Of a DNA stretch of 64,000 nucleotides, positions 28,400-37,354 are shown piece by piece. Positions within the stretch are counted from its first letter, which is position 1. Every line of letters begins with the position of its first letter. A program made the translations under genes and the position numbers. This stretch comes from JACKIP01 sp963710165 (GTDB lineage Bacteria; Pseudomonadota; Alphaproteobacteria; Micavibrionales; Micavibrionaceae), in NCBI GenBank assembly GCA_963710165.1, contig CAVPYZ010000004.1, positions 496,001-560,000 on the forward strand. Direction: 5' to 3'. The notes beneath the pieces were generated by a model, which did no database searches, had not been told where the DNA came from, and saw nothing but the letters and a program-made list of their open reading frames with translations.

Positions 28400-30433
28400 A
28401 TGAAAACCAGTCGTTATACAAAGCACCTTTTGCTTGCAACATCTATTATTAGTTTAGGGTTTGTATGTAATTCTAAAGCTACGCACGCCGCGTTTGAATG
28501 GACACCTCCTCCTGTTGTAGAAAAACCTGCAGCGGTTGTGATTGTAGAACCAACAGAAGATGATCTAATGCCTGCCCCTATTGATGATGTCTCTATGAGG
28601 GAGACACTTCCTGTTATTCCTGCAGAAAATGTTGTTATTCAAAATGATACAATGCCGGCACCTGTTGAATATATCGAAGGCGAAGAACCGAAAGAAATGA
28701 TGCTTTCTGTGCCTGCAGATAGTGAAATAGCAGAAGAGCTGATTGAAATTATCGAAGAAGCCGAGGAAAATAATGTTATTACTCCTATGGCAGAGATCCC
28801 CGCTGAAGAGAAAATCGATTCTATGCCAGCTGAGGCGAAGCAAGTAACTGTTAAAGTCGTTGATACACCAGTATTAGAACCAACACAAAAAACAGCAGTC
28901 GTTGCTCCTACGCTGTCCTCGGATCCAAATATTGTTCGTGGTTTTGGTAATGATCTTCCTCTGGTTATGGCGGTTCGCCAGATTATTCCGTCAAATGTAC
29001 CTTATGCCTTTGGAGAGAGTATAGATATGGGTATTCCCGTAAGTTGGGAAGGCGGCAAAACATGGCAGCAAACCATGGATATGATAGCGGCTGCGAATAA
29101 TATGCAAGTCGAGTATGGTGATAATCTTGTACAAATTGTCAGCAAAGATATAATACAACAGCCGCAGATTGAAACAGTTCGAATAGACCCTGTCCAAGAA
29201 AATTTAGATGTTACGCCAGAAACCGCAGAAAATACAAATGTTGTCATGGCTGATCCGATTATTATTCAAGAGCCGCAAATCGCTGAAAATGCTGTAATTC
29301 CTGATCCAGATCTTATGAGCCTTGAAGACGTTGTTAAAGTCGCAGATGCTGAAATAAAAGCAAAAGCGACTATTTCTAATGAAACTGATTTGGTTATAAC
29401 TGAAATTACAGAAGATCCTACAGAGGTTATTGTTGTTGATGACGTTCAAAGTCCACCATTTCAAGCAGGTGTGACAGTTTTGAAAGAGACTATGGCTGAT
29501 GAGAATGAAGTTCTTGAAGCAACAATAAGTGATGCAATTATAATTTCTCCTATTGAAGATATGGAGAATTTAAATTCCCTAACAGTATCTTCTGAGCAAA
29601 GTGAAGATATGCTTTCTGCCGGAACTATTATCGGACAAATTGATGCGCCGTCGCCGATTGCAAGCATTGAAGAATTGCCAATGGAAGAAAATGAAATAGA
29701 TATGACGACAACTGTTATCGCAGAACCGGTTACACAATCCGCGATGGATGACGTGATTGCGAATGTTCAGTCCGTTGAAGAAGGCATCATTGTAATAGAA
29801 GAGGAATCTTCTGCTCCTGTGCTTTTAGAGCAAGATGTAACAATTGTTGCAAATGAGACGATAGAGGAGACACTATCCGACGCAAATCCAGTTGAGAATA
29901 TAGAAACACTTGCTGAAAATGCAGTAAATGACCTAAATAATGCGACTGAAGGTATGGTGCAAATGCAAGAAATTATTACCGTTCAACCATCGCCATCAAA
30001 TGTTGTTGTCATTGAAGAGCAAGACATTTTATCTGATATGGTTGAGCAGCCCCCAGTTGAGGAGCTTGCAAGTGTTGCGACGATTTCACCGGAACCGCAA
30101 ACTGCTATAGATATTGAGCCTCAGCCAGAGGTGGAAACTATGGTTATGCAAGAGCCTGTTGAAATTGACCTTGTCAAAACCTGGAAAGTTAAGAAAGATT
30201 CTGATCTTAAATCTACTTTAGAAGCTTGGACAGAAGATGCCGGTATCAACCTTCAATGGAATATGCAACAGGATTATAATGTGGGCTATATGGTTTGGGT
30301 AGATGGTAGTTTTCAAGAAGCGATTGATGTTTTAATGCAAGGATACAGCAGTGATAAAGGGCTGATTCCATCTGCAACTTTAAACCGTGACGCAGCGGGC
30401 CAGCCGGTTCTTATTATTGAACCAGCGGCATAA
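28400..30433 (+). CDS. long exported protein with two TcpQ-like domains and a very acidic linker
   Basis: A 677-residue protein. The signal peptide (about 1-31) ends THAAF. A first small domain at roughly residues 178-260 (NDLPLVMAVRQIIPS to NNMQVEYGDNLVQIVS) and a second at about 587-677 (VKTWKVKKDSDLKSTLEAW to PVLIIEP) both look like the TcpQ/PilL-type secretin-associated fold. Between them lie about 325 residues of Glu, Val, Ile and Pro with almost no basic residues, probably an extended periplasmic tether. TcpQ-like proteins are found with type IV pilus secretins and with I-type secretion cores. It closes the dot gene run. The C-terminal domain call is better supported than the first. Confidence 0.7.
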   Translation: MKTSRYTKHLLLATSIISLGFVCNSKATHAAFEWTPPPVVEKPAAVVIVEPTEDDLMPAPIDDVSMRETLPVIPAENVVIQNDTMPAPVEYIEGEEPKEMMLSVPADSEIAEELIEIIEEAEENNVITPMAEIPAEEKIDSMPAEAKQVTVKVVDTPVLEPTQKTAVVAPTLSSDPNIVRGFGNDLPLVMAVRQIIPSNVPYAFGESIDMGIPVSWEGGKTWQQTMDMIAAANNMQVEYGDNLVQIVSKDIIQQPQIETVRIDPVQENLDVTPETAENTNVVMADPIIIQEPQIAENAVIPDPDLMSLEDVVKVADAEIKAKATISNETDLVITEITEDPTEVIVVDDVQSPPFQAGVTVLKETMADENEVLEATISDAIIISPIEDMENLNSLTVSSEQSEDMLSAGTIIGQIDAPSPIASIEELPMEENEIDMTTTVIAEPVTQSAMDDVIANVQSVEEGIIVIEEESSAPVLLEQDVTIVANETIEETLSDANPVENIETLAENAVNDLNNATEGMVQMQEIITVQPSPSNVVVIEEQDILSDMVEQPPVEELASVATISPEPQTAIDIEPQPEVETMVMQEPVEIDLVKTWKVKKDSDLKSTLEAWTEDAGINLQWNMQQDYNVGYMVWVDGSFQEAIDVLMQGYSSDKGLIPSATLNRDAAGQPVLIIEPAA

Positions 30434-30434
30434 T

Positions 30435-31607
30435 TTATAAGAAATTTGTAAGTGTCAAACTTCCTACTGTGCTTGTAACACGGTAGGATGCTTCCAATTG
30501 TATTTGTAGAAAATTGAGCGTAACGGCAACTTCATTAATATCGACATTTTCCACATTGCTAATTGTGCTTTGTGCTGTTGATTTATCCAATGTATGTTGA
30601 TCTGTAATCTGGTTTAATTGCGCGCGGTCACTTTCTAGTCCAAAACGCACATCATCCAAATCATCAATGGCCTGATTAATCATACGTCCCAGATCGTTGA
30701 AAATCTGAAAGAAGTTATCTGCACGGACTTGATTTTCTTCATTGAAATCTTCTTTAACATCCAGGTCTTCTAAATCGACAGGTAGAATAAGTGCCGTGCC
30801 TGGTGGCGGGGTTTGGGGCAAGTCAGTCGGAAGCAGGGCATCATCAAAATCATCCGTATCCAGTTTTATTTTTTCAATATGATAAAATTCTGATGTATCT
30901 GTTACCGTTAATTCATTTAAGGTCTGCACAGCCACAAGAATATCGCGAAACCCGTTTTCATTTCCAAGGGTCGTGTAATCAACCTCAACGCTTTTATCGG
31001 CGCGAACCGTCACATTCCCAACATCGCCGTCGCTGATCGGTGCGCTGTAACCAATAACATTATCGGTAATTCCGCGATAAGAAGAGATAAGATCATCTGT
31101 ATTCAACGTACCCGCTTGCCAATCTGCTAGTTCCCCCTTCAAAAAAGTTTCCATGGTACCTCCTGAAAAGGAGAGCGGTTTTTCAGAACTTGCCGCACCG
31201 CCAAAAACATAACGTTCGCCATCTTGCGCATTGATAAGATCTTCTAAGAAAGGCAGGATTTTTTCTGTTAGATCATGAACCTGATTAAGATCAATTTCGC
31301 CTTCTTGTATTTCACCTGCGATAATATTTGCAACATTTCCTGCTTGCGCCTGAAATTCTTCGATGGTGTTTGTCATTTCCTGTAAGCGACGATCCGCGAT
31401 TTTAATATTATTGATATAAGTCTCAAGCGAATTGAATTCCGCACGTGTTCGCTTCGAAATAATAGCTTCGGTTTGTAACCCGCTAAATTTGTCGGTTTTC
31501 TTTCCGGAAGATAGCTGTAGTTGCAAATCATTTAAGGTGACTTGCTGCCGTTTAATATTGGAAATCTGGGTCATTGACTGACCGAGCGTTGATATTCCTG
31601 TTGCCAT
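30435..31607 (-). CDS. flgL: flagellar hook-filament junction protein FlgL
   Basis: HAP3, which joins hook to filament with FlgK. The 390-residue protein has flagellin-like ends: N-terminal GQSMTQISNIKRQQVTLNDL and LQLSSGKKTDKFSGL, and C-terminal QSTISNVENVDINEVAVTLN with a helical tail. AGGAG precedes the ATG. It lies 15 bases downstream of flgK on the same strand and ends two bases from the convergent TcpQ-like gene. Confidence 0.88.
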   Translation of the reverse strand: MATGISTLGQSMTQISNIKRQQVTLNDLQLQLSSGKKTDKFSGLQTEAIISKRTRAEFNSLETYINNIKIADRRLQEMTNTIEEFQAQAGNVANIIAGEIQEGEIDLNQVHDLTEKILPFLEDLINAQDGERYVFGGAASSEKPLSFSGGTMETFLKGELADWQAGTLNTDDLISSYRGITDNVIGYSAPISDGDVGNVTVRADKSVEVDYTTLGNENGFRDILVAVQTLNELTVTDTSEFYHIEKIKLDTDDFDDALLPTDLPQTPPPGTALILPVDLEDLDVKEDFNEENQVRADNFFQIFNDLGRMINQAIDDLDDVRFGLESDRAQLNQITDQHTLDKSTAQSTISNVENVDINEVAVTLNFLQIQLEASYRVTSTVGSLTLTNFL

Positions 31608-31622
31608 TATAAATCTCCTTGG

Positions 31623-34109
31623 TTATCTGACGGCATTTAATAATTCCTGAAACAAATCATCTACTGCTGATACGGCACGCGCCGCTGCAGAATAAGCGGT
31701 CTGTATGACAATCAAGTTGGCTAATTCCTCATCCAGATTAACCCCTGATTTATTCAGCAATTGTGTTTCAAGTGTTTCACGAAAACTTTCCTCATCTGCA
31801 AAGCGTGCTTCGGCGAGTAAAATGTCTTCGGTATGTTTTGTAATAATCTTTTGTCCGAAATCTATAATCGTGTTCGAGCGACCCAGATCGGTTCTGATAC
31901 CATTATTTGGCCCGACATTTTCACTGCGAAATGACACAAACTCTCCGCTTCCGGCAAAGGTTTCAGACAGGTAGTTTACATCCGTTATGCTTGTAATCTC
32001 TATTGAGGTTACGCCGGCGGCGCCATTTGTGTCTTCTATGCTACCAAATAGAGCACTGATAATGTTTGATCCGACAGGTATATTTGCCAGAGCATCTGCA
32101 ACACCATCTGCATCTGTATCATCAATTAATCCTTGGGCTGTTCCTCCCGCTTCTGTGTCAAACGGGCCACCCGTAATTTTCAAATCGCCTCCAAAATCCG
32201 GATTGGTATAATTTTCACCCGGACGCAATCTTAATTGCCCGCCAATTCCATCCGGATCGGTTACAAAGTCATAGACAGCCAGATTTGGAACAGCTTGTAA
32301 TTTACTTAAAAGATCGACTTCCGTATCATTACGATCAATAGATATACGCACGAGCGCATCATTTCCAACTTGAATATCAAAGTAGGGATCTGTCGCCTCG
32401 CGAACAGCGCCTTCTGCAAAACCAATAAAAGTCAAACCTTCTGAACCCATACCGCCTGGCACTGTTACCGGGTCGGCTGTCACAGATATATCGCCGCGGG
32501 AACGTAATTGTAATTGTCCCGAATTACCAACTTGAACCTGAACATTCATTGTGGCCAATTCTGTTTGTTCAGCGGGTGTCAGAGCGGGAATCGCCACCGT
32601 ATTAATATATGACACCAGATCGCTGGCAAAGTTGCCGGTTGGCGGCTGTAACGCAACGTCACTTAAATCAATATCAATATTAACGTTTAATCCTAAATCG
32701 GGGTCGTTGAAGTTTAAGCGAAAAATATCATCCGGATCATCTAGCGCAGTATCCCCCGTCGCCACAATATCTGCTGTATCAGCGTAAGAGCTGAGATCAA
32801 CAGCACCCGTAAAAGTATTTTGTGAGTAAAGGCCAAGATAGTCTTGTAAGGTTGCACCACCAACATCTGCGGGGGCAAAGCTAACATTACCAATCGCTTC
32901 CTGATGGCTTGTTTCCCCGAAGGAATATTCCAGGACGCGGCGTATAACCTCATTTGATCCTGTTTGAACGACGGCGCCATAGGTACCGCTTCTTAGTAGG
33001 GAATTATCATTCAATATGTCTTCATTGACCTCCATAATACTCGCAAAACCGACATAAGAAACCGACGAAGTCTCATCAATAAGCGGAGTTAAAGGATCAT
33101 CGAGAGTAGGGGGCGTATCAGGAGGAACATTGCCGGAAGTATCTGTAAAAAGACGGAGGCCTTGCGCATCAAACCGTAAAGCCATTTTATAGGCCATCTC
33201 GTCTATTTGGGCAGTATATTGCGGGAGCGTTTCATCACGCAGTTCTAATAAAGCGCCTAAATTACCGCTCACATTTTTACGTGTCAGATCAACACCACCA
33301 GGTGTTGTTTCTGGATCACCTTTAATGAATAACCCTGTGCTTCCTGCGTTTGGATAAAAGCTGGTGGGACTTATCTGTGCAAAATCGAATACAAGTTCGT
33401 TCGCAAATTCGCTAGCGAGCTCTTGCCCCTCTTTTGTCTGAATCACCATAATGCCATCGCCGCGTGTAAAAAAGCTGATTTCTATTTCGGCAGATAGTTC
33501 TTTGATGGCTGAGTCACGGAAGTCTTGAAGCTGTGCGGCTGAACCACCTCCATTTAGTTGAAATTTTATTTGTTGATTTAGATCTGCAATTTGCTCGAGT
33601 AAATCATTCACACGATCAACGGAGGCGTTTATATCTGCTTGTGCATCATTTCTTAATTGCGTTACCAAATCTGAGAAACCGTTAATTTTATTAGCAGTTG
33701 TGACGGCTTGATCAATTGCTCCTCTCAATAGATAGGAATCGTCAGGACTATCGGAAAGGGCACTAAAGCTATCACGCAAATCGGCAATTTCTGCCGCGAA
33801 TGAAACTTCTGCATCGGGTGCGCCGTGAAAGTCTTCGATAGAGCGCAAATAGTTAAGTCTGGTATCAAGCTCACTAGTAGCACTTATTTGTGTCCAGACA
33901 TCACGTGTCAGGGCAATATCAACATTTCTTATAATAGCATTGCTGCTAACAGAAACACTTTGTCCGTTAATCGCCTGAGTGGCTTGTGGCAAGATTTTGC
34001 GGGTATAGCCTTCTGTCCCGACATTGGCAACATTGTTAGAGATAACAGTTAGTTGCTGTTGAGATACTCTCAAACCGGATAAAGCTGCGTCTAAAGCGCC
34101 TAAGGACAT
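31623..34109 (-). CDS. flgK: flagellar hook-associated protein FlgK, enlarged
   Basis: HAP1 of the hook-filament junction. The N-terminus SLGALDAALSGLRVSQQQLT with ISNNVANVGTEGYTRK is the classical rod/hook signature, and the C-terminus contains ANLIVIQTAYSAAARAVSAV. At 828 residues it is longer than most FlgK proteins (commonly about 450-650); the extra length lies in the central, surface-exposed part with several DADG-like acidic loops. Its ribosome binding site (AGGAGC) is part of a long hairpin described separately. It forms a pair with flgL; other hook genes are not in the window. Confidence 0.9.
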   Translation of the reverse strand: MSLGALDAALSGLRVSQQQLTVISNNVANVGTEGYTRKILPQATQAINGQSVSVSSNAIIRNVDIALTRDVWTQISATSELDTRLNYLRSIEDFHGAPDAEVSFAAEIADLRDSFSALSDSPDDSYLLRGAIDQAVTTANKINGFSDLVTQLRNDAQADINASVDRVNDLLEQIADLNQQIKFQLNGGGSAAQLQDFRDSAIKELSAEIEISFFTRGDGIMVIQTKEGQELASEFANELVFDFAQISPTSFYPNAGSTGLFIKGDPETTPGGVDLTRKNVSGNLGALLELRDETLPQYTAQIDEMAYKMALRFDAQGLRLFTDTSGNVPPDTPPTLDDPLTPLIDETSSVSYVGFASIMEVNEDILNDNSLLRSGTYGAVVQTGSNEVIRRVLEYSFGETSHQEAIGNVSFAPADVGGATLQDYLGLYSQNTFTGAVDLSSYADTADIVATGDTALDDPDDIFRLNFNDPDLGLNVNIDIDLSDVALQPPTGNFASDLVSYINTVAIPALTPAEQTELATMNVQVQVGNSGQLQLRSRGDISVTADPVTVPGGMGSEGLTFIGFAEGAVREATDPYFDIQVGNDALVRISIDRNDTEVDLLSKLQAVPNLAVYDFVTDPDGIGGQLRLRPGENYTNPDFGGDLKITGGPFDTEAGGTAQGLIDDTDADGVADALANIPVGSNIISALFGSIEDTNGAAGVTSIEITSITDVNYLSETFAGSGEFVSFRSENVGPNNGIRTDLGRSNTIIDFGQKIITKHTEDILLAEARFADEESFRETLETQLLNKSGVNLDEELANLIVIQTAYSAAARAVSAVDDLFQELLNAVR

Positions 34110-34112
34110 AAA

Positions 34113-34144
34113 AAAGCTCCTGATAAATTCATATCAAGAGCTTT
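34113..34144 (-). terminator. terminator-like hairpin that includes the flgK Shine-Dalgarno
   Basis: In the minus-strand RNA, AAAGCTC pairs with GAGCTTT and inside it TGATA pairs with TATCA, joined by a U-G pair; that is 13 pairs around a six-base loop, followed by a U run and then the flgK ATG at 34109. The AGGAG of flgK lies in the 3' arm. It would end transcription of the upstream secreted-protein genes or hide the flgK start site. Confidence 0.6.
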
Positions 34145-34167
34145 GCAAAGACAATGCCAGTTTGGTT

Positions 34168-36042
34168 TTAACGCGGATTATTACGTGATCCGATGGCTCT
34201 TAAACTTTGATCCACACCATATTCGTATAGATCACGGATCTTCATTTCAACAAGAAGAGATAAAAGCATTTCTTTACGAAGAGCGGTTTCATATCTGTCA
34301 CGTTTAGACATCAGATGCAGCGCCTCCATTGTCGTTTCAAAACGTGCAATATTTGCTTCTTTCGTAATCAGGTTCGTATAAAAGTTAGGATGTTGGAACA
34401 CTTGCTTTGTTAAAACGTGCATTTGTGCGAAATAACTTGGGTTTTCGCCTATAAAACGCTCAATATCCGTTGTTGGCATACCAAATTCACCAAGTAGCGC
34501 CTGAATTTGTGCGTTTGAAAATCCACTTCCTTCCGCTTTCATACCAACCATATTCGCATAACTATAACGCGCGACATTTCTTATTGCACTGATAGAGCGG
34601 TATTCCTGAAAATTATTAATAAATTCAGGATCATTCATGGCATTTTCGGCGGCAGGATCATTTGTCGGTTGTGGAAAATCGATTGTCTCATGTCCAAATA
34701 ACAAGCGCCCCATGCTCATAACATCTTCTTCATCCGCCGTAGAATCAACGCCGTCCGTAATATCAACATCAAGTGTTTTCGGAATGCTAATCAGACTGGC
34801 ATAGTCAATATCTCTATTCATTCTGGCGACATTACCTGCGCTCAAGCCATCACACCAGACTCTTAAAGCGGTGTTGAAATTTGTAGGAGCACAATATGTC
34901 TCACGAAATTGAATTGTGCGTATTTGATAGTTTTCAGAGGATCCACGTGCTGTACTGGAATGAATTGGATTTTGGTCAGCGAACGATAACGCTCTTGAAA
35001 TACCGAATGTATTAAGATCTCTCCTGCTTTCTAACGCTGCCAGTTCTTTTGTCATAGATGCAATTGTACAAAGCTGTTCGGACGGATGATAATCATTGTG
35101 AGCACGCTCCTGCTTTTCCCAAAACATTAACTGTGTCTCAAGTTGATGTTTTGCGTCGTATAAAATACCCAAGAAGCCAACTTGCTGCATCATCCCCGCA
35201 GAGAGCTGCATCGTCATGCGAGTAAAATCATAATATGATTTGGATAAGTCTTCTTGTAACCCTGCAACATGACTAGTATCACATAGGCTTAGTTCTTCGA
35301 AAAAAGGTGCCGGTAAGGGTGTACAGTCTGAGGGAACTTCCCATGTATCAAAAGGAGTGAACGGATCATCTGAGGGATTTCCCGTACCAGGTATAACAAT
35401 ACCAAGAATAGACGTACCAGCAACACTAGGAGGCACAGTAAGAACTTCTAAAAGCTGTGGTGATCTGCGAACACCAAATGCTAAACAAATACTTTGACCA
35501 TCATCTTCTATATTTAAACAGGCGTTTTCTTCTATTAAATTAATGCCGTTATATGTCGCATTATGAACAAAATTACCATTCCAGTCAGATTTTGCTGAGA
35601 GTGTTACTGTATCTTGTTTATCAGATATGTCGGATGTAATTATAGCTGATGGTTTAAAATATTGTCCCTTCCAGATGATCTGCTGATTGTTTGTATCTAA
35701 GATTACCTCGATTGAGGGGCTATCTGTGCCGATAGGATTCTTTTCAGCAAAGTCAAAACGCATTATTTTTTTCACACCAAGAGTATAAGGTAAAACCTGA
35801 GAGCTATTTATTTCGCCTGTTGGTGTAGACGTTATCTCTAATTGATCACCGTTTTCTAGTGTCATTAAGTATGTTGTTGATGGTTTAAAATTTAATGCAC
35901 GTACATTCACTTGAAGATGCGGTGTTTTATCCGGTCCGGGAATATCTGCAATTGTGTAAAAACGCGCAATTGTTGTTCCGGCTATTGTGACAGCCAGAAC
36001 AGTAATTAAAGTAAATGCTATTTTTATATATCTACGTTTCAT
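34168..36042 (-). CDS. secreted paralogue A of the YHPSE-domain family
   Basis: A 624-residue protein with a single N-terminal membrane segment or signal (residues 8-28). Residues 30-260 look beta-rich and carry paired Cys. From about residue 275 to the end it shares a helical domain with two neighbouring genes: SAGMMQQVGFLGILYDAK, then AHNDYHPSEQLCTI, FRETYC, RDIDYASLISIPKTLDV, a LFGHE motif and NPSYFAQMHVLTKQVFQHP. I cannot name the family. It lies last in the minus-strand cluster, just before the hairpin and flgK. It is probably exported and disulfide-bonded. Confidence 0.7.
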   Translation of the reverse strand: MKRRYIKIAFTLITVLAVTIAGTTIARFYTIADIPGPDKTPHLQVNVRALNFKPSTTYLMTLENGDQLEITSTPTGEINSSQVLPYTLGVKKIMRFDFAEKNPIGTDSPSIEVILDTNNQQIIWKGQYFKPSAIITSDISDKQDTVTLSAKSDWNGNFVHNATYNGINLIEENACLNIEDDGQSICLAFGVRRSPQLLEVLTVPPSVAGTSILGIVIPGTGNPSDDPFTPFDTWEVPSDCTPLPAPFFEELSLCDTSHVAGLQEDLSKSYYDFTRMTMQLSAGMMQQVGFLGILYDAKHQLETQLMFWEKQERAHNDYHPSEQLCTIASMTKELAALESRRDLNTFGISRALSFADQNPIHSSTARGSSENYQIRTIQFRETYCAPTNFNTALRVWCDGLSAGNVARMNRDIDYASLISIPKTLDVDITDGVDSTADEEDVMSMGRLLFGHETIDFPQPTNDPAAENAMNDPEFINNFQEYRSISAIRNVARYSYANMVGMKAEGSGFSNAQIQALLGEFGMPTTDIERFIGENPSYFAQMHVLTKQVFQHPNFYTNLITKEANIARFETTMEALHLMSKRDRYETALRKEMLLSLLVEMKIRDLYEYGVDQSLRAIGSRNNPR

Positions 36043-36047
36043 ACTTA

Positions 36048-37340
36048 TTAATCGGTTGTACTACCAGAACGACCCTGAATACCTTCTTGACGATCTTGTA
36101 ATTCATTTTCTAAGGCAACTGCCAATATCATCTCAGTTCTCAGATTACTGTTAAATGTGTCATTCATAAGCATTAATTGTAACGCTTGTAGAGCAACACC
36201 CTTACGACTGACATTAGCCGGTTTGTCATACAGGTTGATATAGAAAGAGGGGTTCTGAAACACCTTTTTTGTCAATAATTCCATTTGTGCATAGTAGCTA
36301 GGGTTTGCGCCTAAAATTTCTGTCACTTCTGTATTCGGAATGCCAAGTTCTGTCAGAATAGCTTGTAACTCAGCTGTCCCGATACCCGAGCCGGATGATT
36401 TCAAGCCAACAATTGTATTATAACTATTTTGCGCCACACTTCTTTTCGCAAGCAAAGCTCTATAATCCAAAAAGTCATCTTTATCATCGCTGCTGGAATT
36501 TGGTCCAAGTTCTATGGTTCCTGATAACACTTGATGACCGAATAGGTTTGTCGACATAGCCATAATGTCTGTCTCATCATCTGTAATCGTACCAGCAGCA
36601 CCATTACCTGCTAGGTAATTAACATCTAGTGTTAATGGTATATCTATCGTACGGGTGTAGTCGATATCTTTATTATGAAACTCTTCATTCGTTGCATTAT
36701 TACAGAAGTTTGTATCGTCAAAAGAACCATTATTGTCTCTTTCATTACAATATCTATTTGCAAACTGCTCTATGCGCGACTCTAAATCTTTAGCAGGATC
36801 CGCAGTAACAGTATTTTCATTGCGCATATGTCTATCAATCATACGTTTTGACATAACGGCACTTGTCATTTCAGCCATACGCTCACTCGAGGCAAGACTA
36901 CGAACACCTGTACCAATACTACAAAGCTCTTCACTTGGGTGATAGTCCTTATGTGCTTCCGCTTGTAATTTTTGTAATAATTGCTGGGTTTCCATTTGCA
37001 TTTTGGCATCCATAAAAGCGCCAATAATTTGCACTTGCTGCATTGCAACTGCTGAGAGCTGATTTGTCATGAACATCATAGCAGGCAAAACATTGTCGTA
37101 CCAAAAAGTACCTAACATCCAGTTTTGGTGACGCGTAAAACGATTTGTTATATGCGCTTGCGTTGCTACATGAGAGGGAACAACACAACCGTTACATACA
37201 CAACTGCAACAAAAAGCGTAGGCTCTATTTGAGGAAAAAGTAGACGCACCCATAAGGATGAGAGTGAATACCAGAGGCATTAACACTAGTTTTTTTATAC
37301 TCTTCATCATTTTTTTCTCTCCATGTCCAAATAATCTCAT
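36048..37340 (-). CDS. secreted paralogue B of the YHPSE-domain family, with N-terminal cysteine cluster
   Basis: A 430-residue exported protein. I chose ATG 37340 because AGAGGA lies eight bases upstream. The signal peptide ends SNRAYA, and the mature protein starts with a CCSCVCNGC cluster. From about residue 85 it consists almost wholly of the shared domain: TNQLSAVAMQQVQIIGAF, AHKDYHPSEELCSI, NRYCNERDNN, NKDIDYTRTIDIPLTLDV, LFGHQV, RALLAKRSVAQNSYN, NPSYYAQMELLTKKVFQNP and INLYDKPANVSRKG. It is the simplest member and defines the domain. Five bases separate it from paralogue A. Confidence 0.72.
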   Translation of the reverse strand: MRLFGHGEKKMMKSIKKLVLMPLVFTLILMGASTFSSNRAYAFCCSCVCNGCVVPSHVATQAHITNRFTRHQNWMLGTFWYDNVLPAMMFMTNQLSAVAMQQVQIIGAFMDAKMQMETQQLLQKLQAEAHKDYHPSEELCSIGTGVRSLASSERMAEMTSAVMSKRMIDRHMRNENTVTADPAKDLESRIEQFANRYCNERDNNGSFDDTNFCNNATNEEFHNKDIDYTRTIDIPLTLDVNYLAGNGAAGTITDDETDIMAMSTNLFGHQVLSGTIELGPNSSSDDKDDFLDYRALLAKRSVAQNSYNTIVGLKSSGSGIGTAELQAILTELGIPNTEVTEILGANPSYYAQMELLTKKVFQNPSFYINLYDKPANVSRKGVALQALQLMLMNDTFNSNLRTEMILAVALENELQDRQEGIQGRSGSTTD

Positions 37341-37354
37341 TATTATAATCCTCT

